Source: DASXYG01 sp036502625
GTDB lineage: Bacteria; Actinomycetota; Actinomycetes; Streptosporangiales; Streptosporangiaceae
DNA length: 64,000 bases
Assembly (NCBI GenBank): GCA_036502625.1
Contig: DASXYG010000095.1
Coordinates: forward strand, 186,001-250,000
Direction: 5' to 3'
Below the pieces are notes generated by a model. That model ran no database searches and had not been told where the DNA came from. It saw only the letters and a list, made by a program, of their open reading frames with translations. Made by a program: the position numbers and the translations under genes. Shown piece after piece: positions 49,669 through 58,652 of this stretch (position 1 is the first letter of the stretch; each line of letters opens with the position of its first letter).

Positions 49669-50636
49669 ACCGCCTCGCCACCGCGGTCGCCCTCGCCGTA
49701 GTCGCCGCGGGCGCGCTCGCCGCGTGCGGTACGGACGCCAACACCACCGAGGCCACCGGGCACGGCGACCTCAGCCAGGTCACGCTGCGGGTCGGCGACC
49801 AGACCGGGGAGACCCGGTCGAGGCTGACCGCCGCCGGGCTGCTGAAGGGCCTGCCGTACCGGATCCAGTGGTCGACGTTCCCGGCCGCGGTCAACCTGCA
49901 CGAGGCGCTGCGCGCGGGCGCCATCGACGTGGGCGCCGCCGCCGACTCGCCGACGGTCACCGCGATCGTCGGCGGCTCGCGCATCGAGGTCGTCGCGGCC
50001 TGGAAGAACGGCGGCGTCGGCAACTACCTGCTCGTGCCGAAGGACAGCCCCATCCACAAGCTCGCCGACCTCAGGGGCAAGCGGATCTCGCCGAGCACCA
50101 AGGGCAGCGTCGCGCACTACCTGACGCTCGGCGTACTGAAGAAGGCCGGGCTGAAGCCGTCGGACGTGAAGCTGAACTTCCTGAACCCGCCGGACGCGAA
50201 CGCGGCCTTCACCAACGGCGGCATCGACGCCTGGGCCACGTGGGGCATCTTCTCCGCGCGCGCCCGCGGCGCCGGCGCCCGCGTGCTGATCTCCGGCAAG
50301 GGCATCAACTCGGGCCTGAACGTGCTCAGCGCGACGCGCACGGCCTACGCGGACCCGAAGAAGAAGCGCGCCATCGCCGACTTCTCCGACCGCGTGACCA
50401 AGGGCTTCACCTGGGCACGCGACAAGCCGCAGGACTTCGACCGGTGGTACGCCGGGTTCGCGAAGCAGCCGGAGAACATCGCCGCGCAGGTGCGCCCCGA
50501 CCAGGCCGCGTACCGCAGGGTGCCGCTGGACGGGAAGCTGGCCGCCGAGCTGCAGACGACGTACAAGACGTGGATCGCCGCGGGCGCGCTGCCCGCGGGC
50601 AGGAACATGGCCGACTACGTGGCGCCGGGCGGCTGA
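49665..50636 (+). CDS. Sulfonate/nitrate-type ABC substrate-binding lipoprotein (SsuA-like)
   Basis: A 323-residue exported binding protein with lipobox ALAAC (Cys22) and the SsuA/TauA fold: VTLRVGDQTGETRSRL, RIQWSTFPAAVNLHEALRAGAIDVGAAADSPTVTAIVGG, LLVPKDSPIHKLADLRGKRISPSTKGSVAHYLTL and NPPDANAAFTNGGIDAWATWG. It delivers an aliphatic sulfonate to an ABC permease. The GTG start overlaps the ssuD stop. No ssuB/ssuC permease or ATPase genes follow; the next gene is on the other strand, so this operon relies on a transporter encoded elsewhere. Confidence 0.88.
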   Translation: MNRLATAVALAVVAAGALAACGTDANTTEATGHGDLSQVTLRVGDQTGETRSRLTAAGLLKGLPYRIQWSTFPAAVNLHEALRAGAIDVGAAADSPTVTAIVGGSRIEVVAAWKNGGVGNYLLVPKDSPIHKLADLRGKRISPSTKGSVAHYLTLGVLKKAGLKPSDVKLNFLNPPDANAAFTNGGIDAWATWGIFSARARGAGARVLISGKGINSGLNVLSATRTAYADPKKKRAIADFSDRVTKGFTWARDKPQDFDRWYAGFAKQPENIAAQVRPDQAAYRRVPLDGKLAAELQTTYKTWIAAGALPAGRNMADYVAPGG

Positions 50637-50652
50637 CCGGCGTCGGCGGGTA

Positions 50653-50677
50653 TCGCGCACCGCGCGGCGCTGCGCGA
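50653..50677. terminator. Hairpin between convergent operons
   Basis: TCGCGCA at 50653-50659 pairs with TGCGCGA at 50671-50677 around an 11-base loop that can itself pair. It lies between the binding-protein stop (50636) and the exporter stop (50705) and could serve as a bidirectional terminator, though no T-run follows. Confidence 0.4.
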
Positions 50678-50704
50678 CGTATCCGGCGTCGACCCGCACC
50701 GTGA

Positions 50705-52114
50705 CTATGCGCGGGTTTCCGTTTTGGCAGCAGTCGATTTTCCGGTACGGAAACCGGCGGGCATGAGCAGGGCCGGGACGACCGCCAGTACGGTGAGCGC
50801 CACCGACAGGGCGAACGTGTGCGCGTACGCGGTGGCCGGCGCGGACGGGTGGGCGGTGAGCTGGCGCTGGAGGACGACGGCGAGGATCGCCGTGCCGAAG
50901 GAGCCGCCGAGCTGCTGGGCGATGCGGGTGATGCCGCTGGCGTGCGGCAGGCGCGCCCGGTCCAGGCCCTGGAACGCGCCGACCATCACGGCCATGTTCG
51001 CCGCGCTCAGCCCGAGGCCGCGGACCACGAGCGCGGCGGCGAGCAGCCCGCCGCCGGCCCGGTCGGCCATCGCGAACGGCACGGTGCCGGCCACGGTGGC
51101 CGCGATGGCCGCGAGCAGCACCGGACGCGGCCCGATGCGGTCGGTGAGCGCGCCCGCGCCCCGGGCCAGCAGGCTGCCGACGCCCTGCGGCACGAGCAGC
51201 AGCCCGGCCATGATCACCGACGCGCCGCGCACCTGCTGGTAGTACAGCGGGAGCAGCAGCATGGACGAGAACATGGCCAGCCCGGACAGCGCCAGCGACG
51301 CGGTGGCCGCGGCGAACCCGCGGTCGGCGAACAACCGCAGGTCGATCAGCGGCTCGGCGTCCCGTACGGCGTGCACCGCGAACGCGGCCACCAGCAGCGC
51401 GCCGCCGACCAGCGGCGCGAGCACCTGGACGTGGCCGAACCCGCCGAGGTCGCCGACGCGGGACAGCCCGTACACCAGCGCGGCCACGCCGGGCGACAGC
51501 AGCGCGAGGCCGGTCGCGTCGAGCCGCGGCCGCGAGCCGGGGCGGTCGGCCGGCAGCGCGCGCCAGGCCAGCGCGATGGCCGCGAGGCAGACCGGCACGT
51601 TGACGTAGAAGATCCACCGCCAGCTCAGATGGCCGACGATCAGCCCGCCGACGACCGGTCCGAAGATCGGGGCGACCAGCGCGGGCAGCGTGACCACCGC
51701 CATCAGCCGCCCCAGCCCGCGCCCGCCCGCCGCGCGCATGAGCACGGTCTGGAGGATCGGCAGCATCAGCCCGCCGCCGAACCCCTGCACCGCGCGGAAC
51801 GCGACGAGCGCGCCGATGTTCCAGGCCAGCCCGCTGAGCACCGATCCGGCGAGGAACAGCCCGAGCGCGGCGAGCCACATGCGCCGCGCGCCGTACCGCT
51901 CGGCGGTCCACCCGGCGACCGGTACGGCGATGGCGAGCGCCAGCAGGTAGCCGGTGCTCACCCACTGCACGGACGCCACGGGCACGCGCAGGTCGTGGCC
52001 GAGCGTACGGATCGCCACGTTGACGATCGTGCTGTCGAGCAGCGGCGCCATCGCGCCGAGCACCAGGATCCCGGCGAGCTTGAGCAGTCCGGGGTCCAGT
52101 CGTTCCTTCGCCAT
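50705..52114 (-). CDS. MFS multidrug exporter, EmrB/QacA DHA2 type
   Basis: A 469-residue 14-helix drug/H+ antiporter. Helix 1 contains LDSTIVNVAIRTLGHDL; QWVSTGYLLALAIAVPVAGWTAERYGARR includes motif A; and RAVQGFGGGLMLPILQTVLMRA and GPVVGGLIVGHLSWRWIFYVNVPV are motifs C/D1-like for DHA2. I chose the ATG at 52114 with GAGAGG upstream over an in-frame GTG two codons earlier. It is divergent from a TetR gene, with two palindromic operators between, a classic inducible efflux pair. Confidence 0.92.
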   Translation of the reverse strand: MAKERLDPGLLKLAGILVLGAMAPLLDSTIVNVAIRTLGHDLRVPVASVQWVSTGYLLALAIAVPVAGWTAERYGARRMWLAALGLFLAGSVLSGLAWNIGALVAFRAVQGFGGGLMLPILQTVLMRAAGGRGLGRLMAVVTLPALVAPIFGPVVGGLIVGHLSWRWIFYVNVPVCLAAIALAWRALPADRPGSRPRLDATGLALLSPGVAALVYGLSRVGDLGGFGHVQVLAPLVGGALLVAAFAVHAVRDAEPLIDLRLFADRGFAAATASLALSGLAMFSSMLLLPLYYQQVRGASVIMAGLLLVPQGVGSLLARGAGALTDRIGPRPVLLAAIAATVAGTVPFAMADRAGGGLLAAALVVRGLGLSAANMAVMVGAFQGLDRARLPHASGITRIAQQLGGSFGTAILAVVLQRQLTAHPSAPATAYAHTFALSVALTVLAVVPALLMPAGFRTGKSTAAKTETRA

Positions 52115-52130
52115 GATCACCCTCTCGATA

Positions 52131-52192
52131 AGAGACGTATCGTCTCTAAGCCATCACGCTAGACTGGCCGCGTAAGAGACGCAAGGTCTCTT
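52131..52192. promoter_or_regulatory. Two palindromic TetR operators between exporter and repressor
   Basis: AGAGACG-TAT-CGTCTCT (52131-52147) is a perfect palindrome 17 bp upstream of the exporter start. AAGAGAC-GCAAG-GTCTCTT (52174-52192) is a second, with the same 6-base core AGAGAC, 14 bp before the repressor start. One site per divergent gene implies that the repressor controls both. Confidence 0.78.
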
Positions 52193-52206
52193 CTGGAGGT
52201 GGGCGG

Positions 52207-52767
52207 GTGACCGGGACGCGGCGGCGCGGCGCGGAGCTCGAGGCGACGATCCTCGACGCCGCGTGGGCGGAGCTCGCCGAGACCGGCTACGCCCGGCTGA
52301 CCATGGAGAACGTCGCCGCGCGCGCCAAGACCGGCAAGCAGGTGCTGTACCGCAGGTGGGCCAACCGGGCCGAGCTGGTGATCGCGGCGATGCGCCACCA
52401 CAGCGGGTCGATCGTCCAGGACGTGCCGGACACCGGCGACCTGCGCCGCGACGTCCTCACCGTGCTCCGCCACGGCGCCCGGCGCCAGCAGGAGCTCGGC
52501 ACGGCCACCATCCGCGGGCTGATGGCCGACCTCCCCGAGCTCGACCCCGCGTTCTTCACGCAGATGCGCGACGTCATGGCCGCCGTCCTGCGGCGCGCCG
52601 CGGAGCGCGGCGAGGTGGACGCGGACGCGCTGCCCGACCGCGTCGTCTCGCTGCCCATGGACCTCTTGCGGCACGAGATGCTGATGGGCCGAGCGCCCGT
52701 GCCAGCCGGCGTGCTCACCAGCATCGCGGACGACGTCTTCCTGCCACTGGTCAGGCGCGCGACCTAG
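52207..52767 (+). CDS. TetR-family repressor of the adjacent exporter
   Basis: A 186-residue TetR protein with helix-turn-helix LTMENVAARAKTGKQVLYRRW (about residues 31-51) and the C-terminal domain type common to AcrR-like drug sensors (DLRRDVLTVLRHGARRQQELGTATIRGLMADLPELDPAFF). The GTG start has GGAGG at the right distance. Divergent placement and the two AGAGAC palindromes make it the repressor of the DHA2 exporter. The inducer is presumably an exporter substrate. Confidence 0.92.
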   Translation: MTGTRRRGAELEATILDAAWAELAETGYARLTMENVAARAKTGKQVLYRRWANRAELVIAAMRHHSGSIVQDVPDTGDLRRDVLTVLRHGARRQQELGTATIRGLMADLPELDPAFFTQMRDVMAAVLRRAAERGEVDADALPDRVVSLPMDLLRHEMLMGRAPVPAGVLTSIADDVFLPLVRRAT

Positions 52768-52809
52768 TCAGCATTGACTTACCTCGCGGCGAGCCGCCAC
52801 CATGTCGCC

Positions 52810-54459
52810 ATGTCGAGCGAGGGCCACCGCAGCACCGCCGTCCCCCGGCTGATGGGGCGCGGCATGACCATGGGCGACCAGCTCGCCCGGCACGCCCGCA
52901 AGATCCCCGACGCCGTCGCGTTCACCTTCGACGACGTGAGCCTGACGTACCGGCAGATGGACGACCGGGTGTCGCGGCTGGCCGGCGCGCTGCGCGACCG
53001 GGGCGTGGCGCCCGGGGAGCGGATCGCCGTGCTGGGGCTGAACGCCCTGGAGGTCATCGAGGCGTTCATCGCCGCCACCCGCCTCGGCGCCGTCTGCGTG
53101 CCGCTGAACTTCCGGCTGGTCGCCGACGAGATCGCGTACATGCTCGCGGACAGCGGCGCCGCCGCGGTCGTCGTCCACGCGCCGCTTGCCGCCACCATGA
53201 CGAAGGCGCGCTCGCGGGTCGGCGGTGTGCGCACCAGCCTGGTGTTCGGCGCCGACGGACCGGTGGCCGCGGACGACGGCGAGGACTACGAGCGGGCGCT
53301 CGCCGAAGCGCCGCCGGAGTTCCCCGAGCGTGATGATGGGGGCACCTCCCACGGCCGTCCAGGCCGTGGGGGAGAGGGCGACGCCGCGTTCATCATGTAC
53401 ACCTCCGGCACGACCGGCCGCCCCAAGGGCGCCGTGCTCACCCACCACAACCTGCTGATGCACGCGTTCAGCAGCATGGTGCACAACGGTGTGCAGCCGG
53501 ATGACCAGGTGTGGCTCGCCGCCGCGCCGCTGTTCCACATCGCCGGCCTGTCCGGAATGCTGCCCACGCTGCTGAACGGCGGCCGTACGGTGCTGCTGCC
53601 GTCCGGCCGGTTCGACCCGGCCGAGACGGTCGGGCTCATGGAGCGCGAGCGGGTGTCGAGCGTGTTCCTGGTGCCGGCGCAGTGGCAGGCGATCGTGTCC
53701 GTACCGGACATCGCCGCGCGCGACCTGTCCGCGCTGCACCGCCTGTCGTGGGGCGCGGCGCCCGCCCCGACGACGCTGCTGCGCACGATGATCGACATGT
53801 TCCCGCAGGCCGAGGTGGCGACGGCGTTCGGCCAGACGGAGTGCTCGCCGGTGACGTGCGTGCTGCGCGGCGAGGACTCCATCCGCAAGATCGGCTCGGT
53901 CGGCACGCCCATGCTGAACGTCGAGGCGCGGGTGGTCGACGACGACATGTCCGACGTGCCGCGCGGCGAGGTCGGCGAGATCGTCTACCGGGGCCCGACC
54001 GTGATGCGCGAGTACTGGAACAAGCCGGAGGCCACCGCCGAGGCGTTCCGCGGCGGCTGGTTCCACTCCGGCGATCTCGTACGCGAGGACGAGGACGGCT
54101 ACTACTACGTCGTCGACCGCAAGAAGGACATGATCATCTCCGGCGGCGAGAACATCTACTGCGCCGAGGTGGAGGACGTCCTCGCCGCGCATCCGAAGGT
54201 CGGCGAGGTCGCGCTGATCGGCATGCCGGACGAGAAGTGGGGCGAGACGCCGCTGGCGGTGCTCGCGCCGCGCGACGCCGACGACCCGCCCACCCCGGCG
54301 GACATCGAGGCGTGGTGCCTGGACCGGCTGGCCCGCTACAAGCGCCCGCGCCGCATCGCCGTCCTCCCGATGCTGCCCCGCAACCCCGGCGGCAAGATCC
54401 TCAAGACCGACCTGCGTACGGCGCGGGCGGCGGGCGAACTGCCGATCGAACCCGCCTGA
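52810..54459 (+). CDS. FadD5-like acyl-CoA synthetase (AMP-forming) with a hairpin-derived insertion
   Basis: A 549-residue ANL-family ligase activating a carboxylate with ATP and CoA. P-loop YTSGTTGRPKG, VPLFHIAGL-like APLFHIAGLSG, FLVPAQWQAI, AAPAPTTLLRTM, FGQTECSPVTC, WFHSGDLVREDEDGYYYVVDRKKDMIISGGENIY and the C-terminal lysine in NPGGKILKTDL are all present and closest to mycobacterial FadD5. Just before the P-loop, ~15 extra residues (about 174-188, GGTSHGRPGRGGEG) are encoded by a palindromic element. The ATG at 52810 lacks a ribosome site. It follows the TetR gene by 42 bp; a steroid or fatty-acid substrate is possible. Confidence 0.88.
   Translation: MSSEGHRSTAVPRLMGRGMTMGDQLARHARKIPDAVAFTFDDVSLTYRQMDDRVSRLAGALRDRGVAPGERIAVLGLNALEVIEAFIAATRLGAVCVPLNFRLVADEIAYMLADSGAAAVVVHAPLAATMTKARSRVGGVRTSLVFGADGPVAADDGEDYERALAEAPPEFPERDDGGTSHGRPGRGGEGDAAFIMYTSGTTGRPKGAVLTHHNLLMHAFSSMVHNGVQPDDQVWLAAAPLFHIAGLSGMLPTLLNGGRTVLLPSGRFDPAETVGLMERERVSSVFLVPAQWQAIVSVPDIAARDLSALHRLSWGAAPAPTTLLRTMIDMFPQAEVATAFGQTECSPVTCVLRGEDSIRKIGSVGTPMLNVEARVVDDDMSDVPRGEVGEIVYRGPTVMREYWNKPEATAEAFRGGWFHSGDLVREDEDGYYYVVDRKKDMIISGGENIYCAEVEDVLAAHPKVGEVALIGMPDEKWGETPLAVLAPRDADDPPTPADIEAWCLDRLARYKRPRRIAVLPMLPRNPGGKILKTDLRTARAAGELPIEPA
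53346..53374 (+). repeat. Palindromic insertion inside the acyl-CoA synthetase gene
   Basis: CTCCCACGGCC (53346-53356), a GTCCA loop, and GGCCGTGGGGGAG (53362-53374) form a strong hairpin with an 11-bp stem. It is in frame and adds Gly/Arg-rich residues just before the P-loop. Similar hairpins inserted in frame within coding sequence are known to me from Streptomyces genomes. Confidence 0.65.
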
Positions 54460-54698
54460 GCGGCCCTTTTCCCGGACGACCCGCGTTCACCTGGGCGTGG
54501 GCCGTCCGACAGGCCGCGGCCACATGGGCGCGCAATTCTTTCCGGGCCCCGGAGATCCGGTTATCACGCACACGCAACGGCGTCGAGATTCGGTCCGGAA
54601 ACGGTCACGCATATCGACAGCGCGGTGTTACCGGAATTGACTCGCAATAAGACTCGGGGATGTCAGCGAAAGAGCACGTCAGGAAGGTGGACCGCGGC

Positions 54699-57197
54699 AT
54701 GCCCGAGATCAACCGACGTCGTCTGCTCGGATCTGTCGCGGGAACCGCCGCGGCCTCGCTCATCGCCTCGTACCTGCCGCCCAACCTGCAGAAAGCCGCG
54801 GCCGCCACCACCAAACCCGGTTCCATGCGCGACATCGAGCACATCGTCGTGCTGACGCTGGAGAATCGTTCGTTCGACCATTACTTCGGCGCACTGCACG
54901 GCGTACGCGGATTCGACGATCCCGACGCGCTGAAGCTCCCGAACGGGCAAAGCGTTTTTTACCAGCCGGACGCGAAGAATCCCGATGGATACCTGCTGCC
55001 CTGGCACCTGGACACGCACCGTACGAGCGCGCAGGCCATCCCCTCGACCAGCCACGCGTGGTCGGTTCAGCACCAGGCTTGGAACAACGGGAAGATGGAC
55101 AATTGGCTGCCCGCGCACCGGGCCGCCGACGGCGACGCCAACGGGCCGTACACAATGGGCTACTACGAATGGCAGGACATCCCATTCGACTACGCCCTGG
55201 CGCACGCGTTCACCCTGTGCGACGGATACCACTGCTCCCTGATGGGCCCCACCTGGCCGAACCGGCTGTACCTCATGAGCGGCACGATCGACCCGGACGG
55301 CGTGGCCGGCGGCCCGATCATCAGCAACGTGGTGCCGCAGCCGTACCGCTGGAAGACGTACGCCGAACAGCTCGAAGAGGCGGGGGTGAGCTGGCGCGTC
55401 TACCAGGAGGAGGACGACTACGGCTGCAACCCGCTCGAGTTCTTCCAGTCGTTCCAGGACGCCCGGCCCGGCTCGCCGCTGCACGCCAACGGCCTGCGCG
55501 TCGGCCCGCCCGACCAGTTCGAGTACGACGTCCAGCGCGGCAGGCTGCCCACGGTGTCGTGGATCATCCCGACGTCGGAGCAGTCGTCGCACCCGGCGTA
55601 CCTCCCGGCCGCCGCGGCCGACTTCGTGGCGAGCAAGCTCGACGTGATCGCCGCCGACCCGAACCTGTTCGCCAAGACCGTCTTCATCATCAACTACGAC
55701 GAGAACGACGGCCTGTTCGACCACGTGCCGCCGCCCGTGCCGCCCGCGGGCACGCCGCACGAGTTCGTCGGCGGGCTGCCGATCGGCGGCGGGTTCCGGG
55801 TGCCGTGCACGATCGTGTCGCCGTGGACGCGCGGCGGCTGGGTGGTCTCCGACCCGTTCGACCACACGTCCGTGCTGCAGTTCATGGAGCGGGTCACCGG
55901 CGTGCGCGCGGCCAACGTCTCCGACTGGCGCCGGCAGACGTTCGGCGACCTGACCTCCGCGCTCGGCGTGAAGATGGACAAGCGCTTCCCGCCGATGCCG
56001 CCCACGCTGCCGGAGTTCTGGCTGGCGGAGTACGAGGCGGCCAACCTGCCGAAGCCGGCCCTCCCCGGCGGCGACCAGACGCCGCCGCACCAGCAGAAGC
56101 CGCCGTTCCCGCTGCCCGCCAAGAAGAACCAGGGCGAGCGGCGCGGCGGGCCGCTGCTCGGCACCGCGAGCCGCCTCGACGAGGTCACCAAGAGCGCACG
56201 CGCCGACTTCCCGGACCGCGGCCTCGGCACGAACTTCCCCGGCATCCAGGAGGCCGTCTCCGATGCACGGCACCTGGACGCCGCCGCGGCCGTCAGCACA
56301 CCGCTGGTCTACGTCGCGTCGCTCGGCGGCACCGTCTCCGCCATCGACCGCGCGTCCGGCACGCTGCTCGCGGTGGTAAAGGGCCTGACCAACCCGTACG
56401 GCATCGCCGCCGCGACGCTCCCGGGCGGCGCCGCGAAGCTGTACGCCACGAACTCCGGCGCGAACACGCTCTCGGTGATCGACCGGGCCACCAACAAGAT
56501 CACGAACACCGTCACCGTCGGCGTCTACCCCCACGGCGTGGCCGCCTCCCCCGACGGCACCCGCGTGTACGTCGCCAACACCGGCCCGGACACCGGGCGC
56601 GGCGGCTCGCGCACGGTCTCCGTGCTGGACACCGCCAGTGAGAAGGTCGTGGCCACGTTCACCGCGGGCGAGGGCCCGCACCGTGTCGTGGTCTCCCCCG
56701 ACGGCCACCGGTTGTACGTGACCTGCCACGACGGCCTCTACATCCTGGACGCGGCCGGCGGCGGGCAGGTGCACGCCGTACGCGAGCTGACCCGTGCGCA
56801 GGGCGTCGCGCTCACCCCGGACGGCAAGTCCTGCTACGTCACGCAGCCGCTGGACGGCAGGGTGTCGGTCGTCGACACCGCGCGGGGCACGGTCACCGCC
56901 CGCGTCACGGTGGGCCGCGCGCCCTGGGAGGTGGCGTTCACCGGCGACGGGACGCACGCGTACGTCAGCAACGCCAACGACGACACGCTCTCGGCCATCG
57001 ACACGGCCACCCACAAGGTCGTCGCCACGGTGACGGTCGGCCACATCCCGACGGGGGTCGCCGGCGACGGCACGGCCATCTGGGTCGCGAACAACACGTC
57101 GAGCACGATCACCAAGATCGACACGACGACGAACACGGTCGCGGCCACCACGGCGCTCGGCCTGAGCACCGAGCCGGCCTCCGTCACGGTCGCGTGA
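54699..57197 (+). CDS. Tat-exported phospholipase C-type phosphoesterase fused to a YVTN beta-propeller
   Basis: An 832-residue secreted protein. The signal EINRRRLLGSVAGTAAASLIAS is a twin-arginine leader. The phosphoesterase domain (~40-470) contains IEHIVVLTLENRSFDHYFGALHGVRGFDD (metal-binding Glu/Asn), MGPTWPNRLYLMSGTIDPDG, VFIINYDENDGLFDHVPPP and the closing FDHTSVLQFMERVTGV. After a Pro/Lys-rich linker, ~290 residues form seven or so YVTN repeats (for example LYATNSGANTLSVIDRATNKITNTVTVG). Length is far above a plain phospholipase C. I preferred the ATG at 54699 (GGAAGG and GGTGGA upstream) to 54660. The last 14 bp overlap ligD. Confidence 0.9.
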   Translation: MPEINRRRLLGSVAGTAAASLIASYLPPNLQKAAAATTKPGSMRDIEHIVVLTLENRSFDHYFGALHGVRGFDDPDALKLPNGQSVFYQPDAKNPDGYLLPWHLDTHRTSAQAIPSTSHAWSVQHQAWNNGKMDNWLPAHRAADGDANGPYTMGYYEWQDIPFDYALAHAFTLCDGYHCSLMGPTWPNRLYLMSGTIDPDGVAGGPIISNVVPQPYRWKTYAEQLEEAGVSWRVYQEEDDYGCNPLEFFQSFQDARPGSPLHANGLRVGPPDQFEYDVQRGRLPTVSWIIPTSEQSSHPAYLPAAAADFVASKLDVIAADPNLFAKTVFIINYDENDGLFDHVPPPVPPAGTPHEFVGGLPIGGGFRVPCTIVSPWTRGGWVVSDPFDHTSVLQFMERVTGVRAANVSDWRRQTFGDLTSALGVKMDKRFPPMPPTLPEFWLAEYEAANLPKPALPGGDQTPPHQQKPPFPLPAKKNQGERRGGPLLGTASRLDEVTKSARADFPDRGLGTNFPGIQEAVSDARHLDAAAAVSTPLVYVASLGGTVSAIDRASGTLLAVVKGLTNPYGIAAATLPGGAAKLYATNSGANTLSVIDRATNKITNTVTVGVYPHGVAASPDGTRVYVANTGPDTGRGGSRTVSVLDTASEKVVATFTAGEGPHRVVVSPDGHRLYVTCHDGLYILDAAGGGQVHAVRELTRAQGVALTPDGKSCYVTQPLDGRVSVVDTARGTVTARVTVGRAPWEVAFTGDGTHAYVSNANDDTLSAIDTATHKVVATVTVGHIPTGVAGDGTAIWVANNTSSTITKIDTTTNTVAATTALGLSTEPASVTVA

Positions 57198-58383
57198 ACG
57201 CCCACGGGTCGTAGTCGGCCTCCAGCGGTTCCTGGGGCGGGCGCTCCGCCTCGGGGACGTGCTGGAGGTTGACGCGGATGCGGTACCACAGGGAGCTGCG
57301 GCCGCGCATGCCGTCGACCAGGACGTCCGCCGGTTCGAGGTAGCCGGTGACGTCCTGGTGGCGCGCCTTCCACCGGTCGAGGGCGGCCAGCGCCTCAGGC
57401 TTGGTCTTCGTACGGGCGATCTCGATCAGCGGCATGGTCTGCTGCCTGCGGCCGGTGCCCTTCGGGGGTTTCTCCGCCGGGCCGAGGCGTTTCGCCAGGT
57501 CGAGGAGCGGGTCCAGGGTGCCCGCCGCCGCGTCGATGCCGTCCCACGGGTCGCCCATCTCGGCGTACCGCGCGGGGACGGTCGCGATGGTGAACGCGGC
57601 GGGATCACAGCCGGGCACCTCGTCCCAGGTCAGCGGCGTGGAGACGCGGGCGTCGGGGGTGGGGCGCACGGAGTACTGCGAGGCGACGGTGCGGTCCTTG
57701 GCGTTCTGGTTGAAGTCGACGAAGACGCCGTTGCGCTCCTCTTTCCACCACCGGCTCGTGGCGAGGTCGGGTGCGCGGTTCTCGACCTCGCGGGCGACGG
57801 TCTCCGCGGCGAGCCTGACGTCCTTGTACGTCCAGTGCGGCAGGATGCGCGCGTTGATGTGGATGCCGCGCGAGCCGGACGTCTTCGGCCAGCCGGTGAG
57901 CCCGTGGTCGGCGAGGACGCCGCGGACGACCAGCGCCACCTCGACGATCTGCCCCCACGTGACGCCGGGCACCGGGTCGAGGTCGATGCGCAGCTCGTCC
58001 GGGTGGTCGAGGTCGCCGGCCTGGACGGGGTGCGGGTTGAGGTCGACGCAGCCGAGGTTGACCACCCATGCGAGCCCGGCCGCGTCGGCGATCACGACCT
58101 CCTCGGCGGAGCGCCCCGAGGCGTACTTCAGCTCGGCGACGGCGATCCAGTCGGGGCGCTTGGACGGCGCGCGCTTCTGGAAGAAGGCCTCCTGGTCGAT
58201 GCCCTTGACGAACCGCTTGAGCACCATGGGCCGCCCGGCCACGCCGCGCAGCGCGCCGTCGGCGACGGAGAGGTAGTAGGTGACCAGGTCGAGCTTGGTC
58301 CAACCATCCGGGAAGATCACCTTGTCGGGATTGGTGACCGTGACGTCGCGCCCGCCGACGTCCAAGATCCGCGACTGGGACAT
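57184..58383 (-). CDS. ligD: LigD-type polymerase/primase domain protein (NHEJ)
   Basis: A 399-residue archaeo-eukaryotic primase-fold polymerase, the polymerase part of LigD as a separate gene. Catalytic acidic residues are D134 and D136 (RIDLDPVPG) and D223 (VFVDFNQN); the nucleotide-binding SGSRGIHI (His175) and KSSKRPD-like SKRPDWIAVAELKYASG are conserved. It fills gaps with ribonucleotides during non-homologous end joining, normally with Ku and a ligase, neither of which is in this window. Start ATG 58383 (GTGGGATG upstream). It is convergent with the phospholipase gene, sharing 14 bp. Confidence 0.93.
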   Translation of the reverse strand: MSQSRILDVGGRDVTVTNPDKVIFPDGWTKLDLVTYYLSVADGALRGVAGRPMVLKRFVKGIDQEAFFQKRAPSKRPDWIAVAELKYASGRSAEEVVIADAAGLAWVVNLGCVDLNPHPVQAGDLDHPDELRIDLDPVPGVTWGQIVEVALVVRGVLADHGLTGWPKTSGSRGIHINARILPHWTYKDVRLAAETVAREVENRAPDLATSRWWKEERNGVFVDFNQNAKDRTVASQYSVRPTPDARVSTPLTWDEVPGCDPAAFTIATVPARYAEMGDPWDGIDAAAGTLDPLLDLAKRLGPAEKPPKGTGRRQQTMPLIEIARTKTKPEALAALDRWKARHQDVTGYLEPADVLVDGMRGRSSLWYRIRVNLQHVPEAERPPQEPLEADYDPWAFTRP

Positions 58384-58445
58384 GCATCCCACGATAAGCC
58401 GCGACGGCCCGCCGCCCCAGTACCTCTGACCAGGTCGTAGGTGAC

Positions 58446-58477
58446 CGCGGCCCTGGTCCCGGAGGACCGGGGCCGCG
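58446..58477. other. Strong hairpin in the divergent region upstream of ligD and the nucleoside hydrolase
   Basis: CGCGGCCCTGGTCC (58446-58459), a CGGA loop, and GGACCGGGGCCGCG (58464-58477) pair at 13 of 14 positions. It sits 63 bp upstream of ligD in a region with no gene ends, so termination is not the obvious role; it could be a regulatory or insertion hairpin. The rest of 58384-58652 shows nothing else I can name. Confidence 0.55.
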
Positions 58478-58652
58478 TCCGCGCGAACGCGGAGACCGGA
58501 ATCTCACCCCGAGACACCGGCCGCGCCCGAACAGTAGCCAAGTCAAGACCTTCCGGGAAACCCCCCCGAGGGAGTGATTTCTTACCATCGCGGGACCGGC
58601 CCGCTGTCCGGCCCGTCATCATGGAGGCTCCGCCGAACCGCCGGGAGCCCCG

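Noticed and set aside
54637..54642. TTGACT as -35 of the phospholipase C gene
   Set aside because: The sequence 17 bp downstream (ATGTCA) is not a credible -10; left unannotated.
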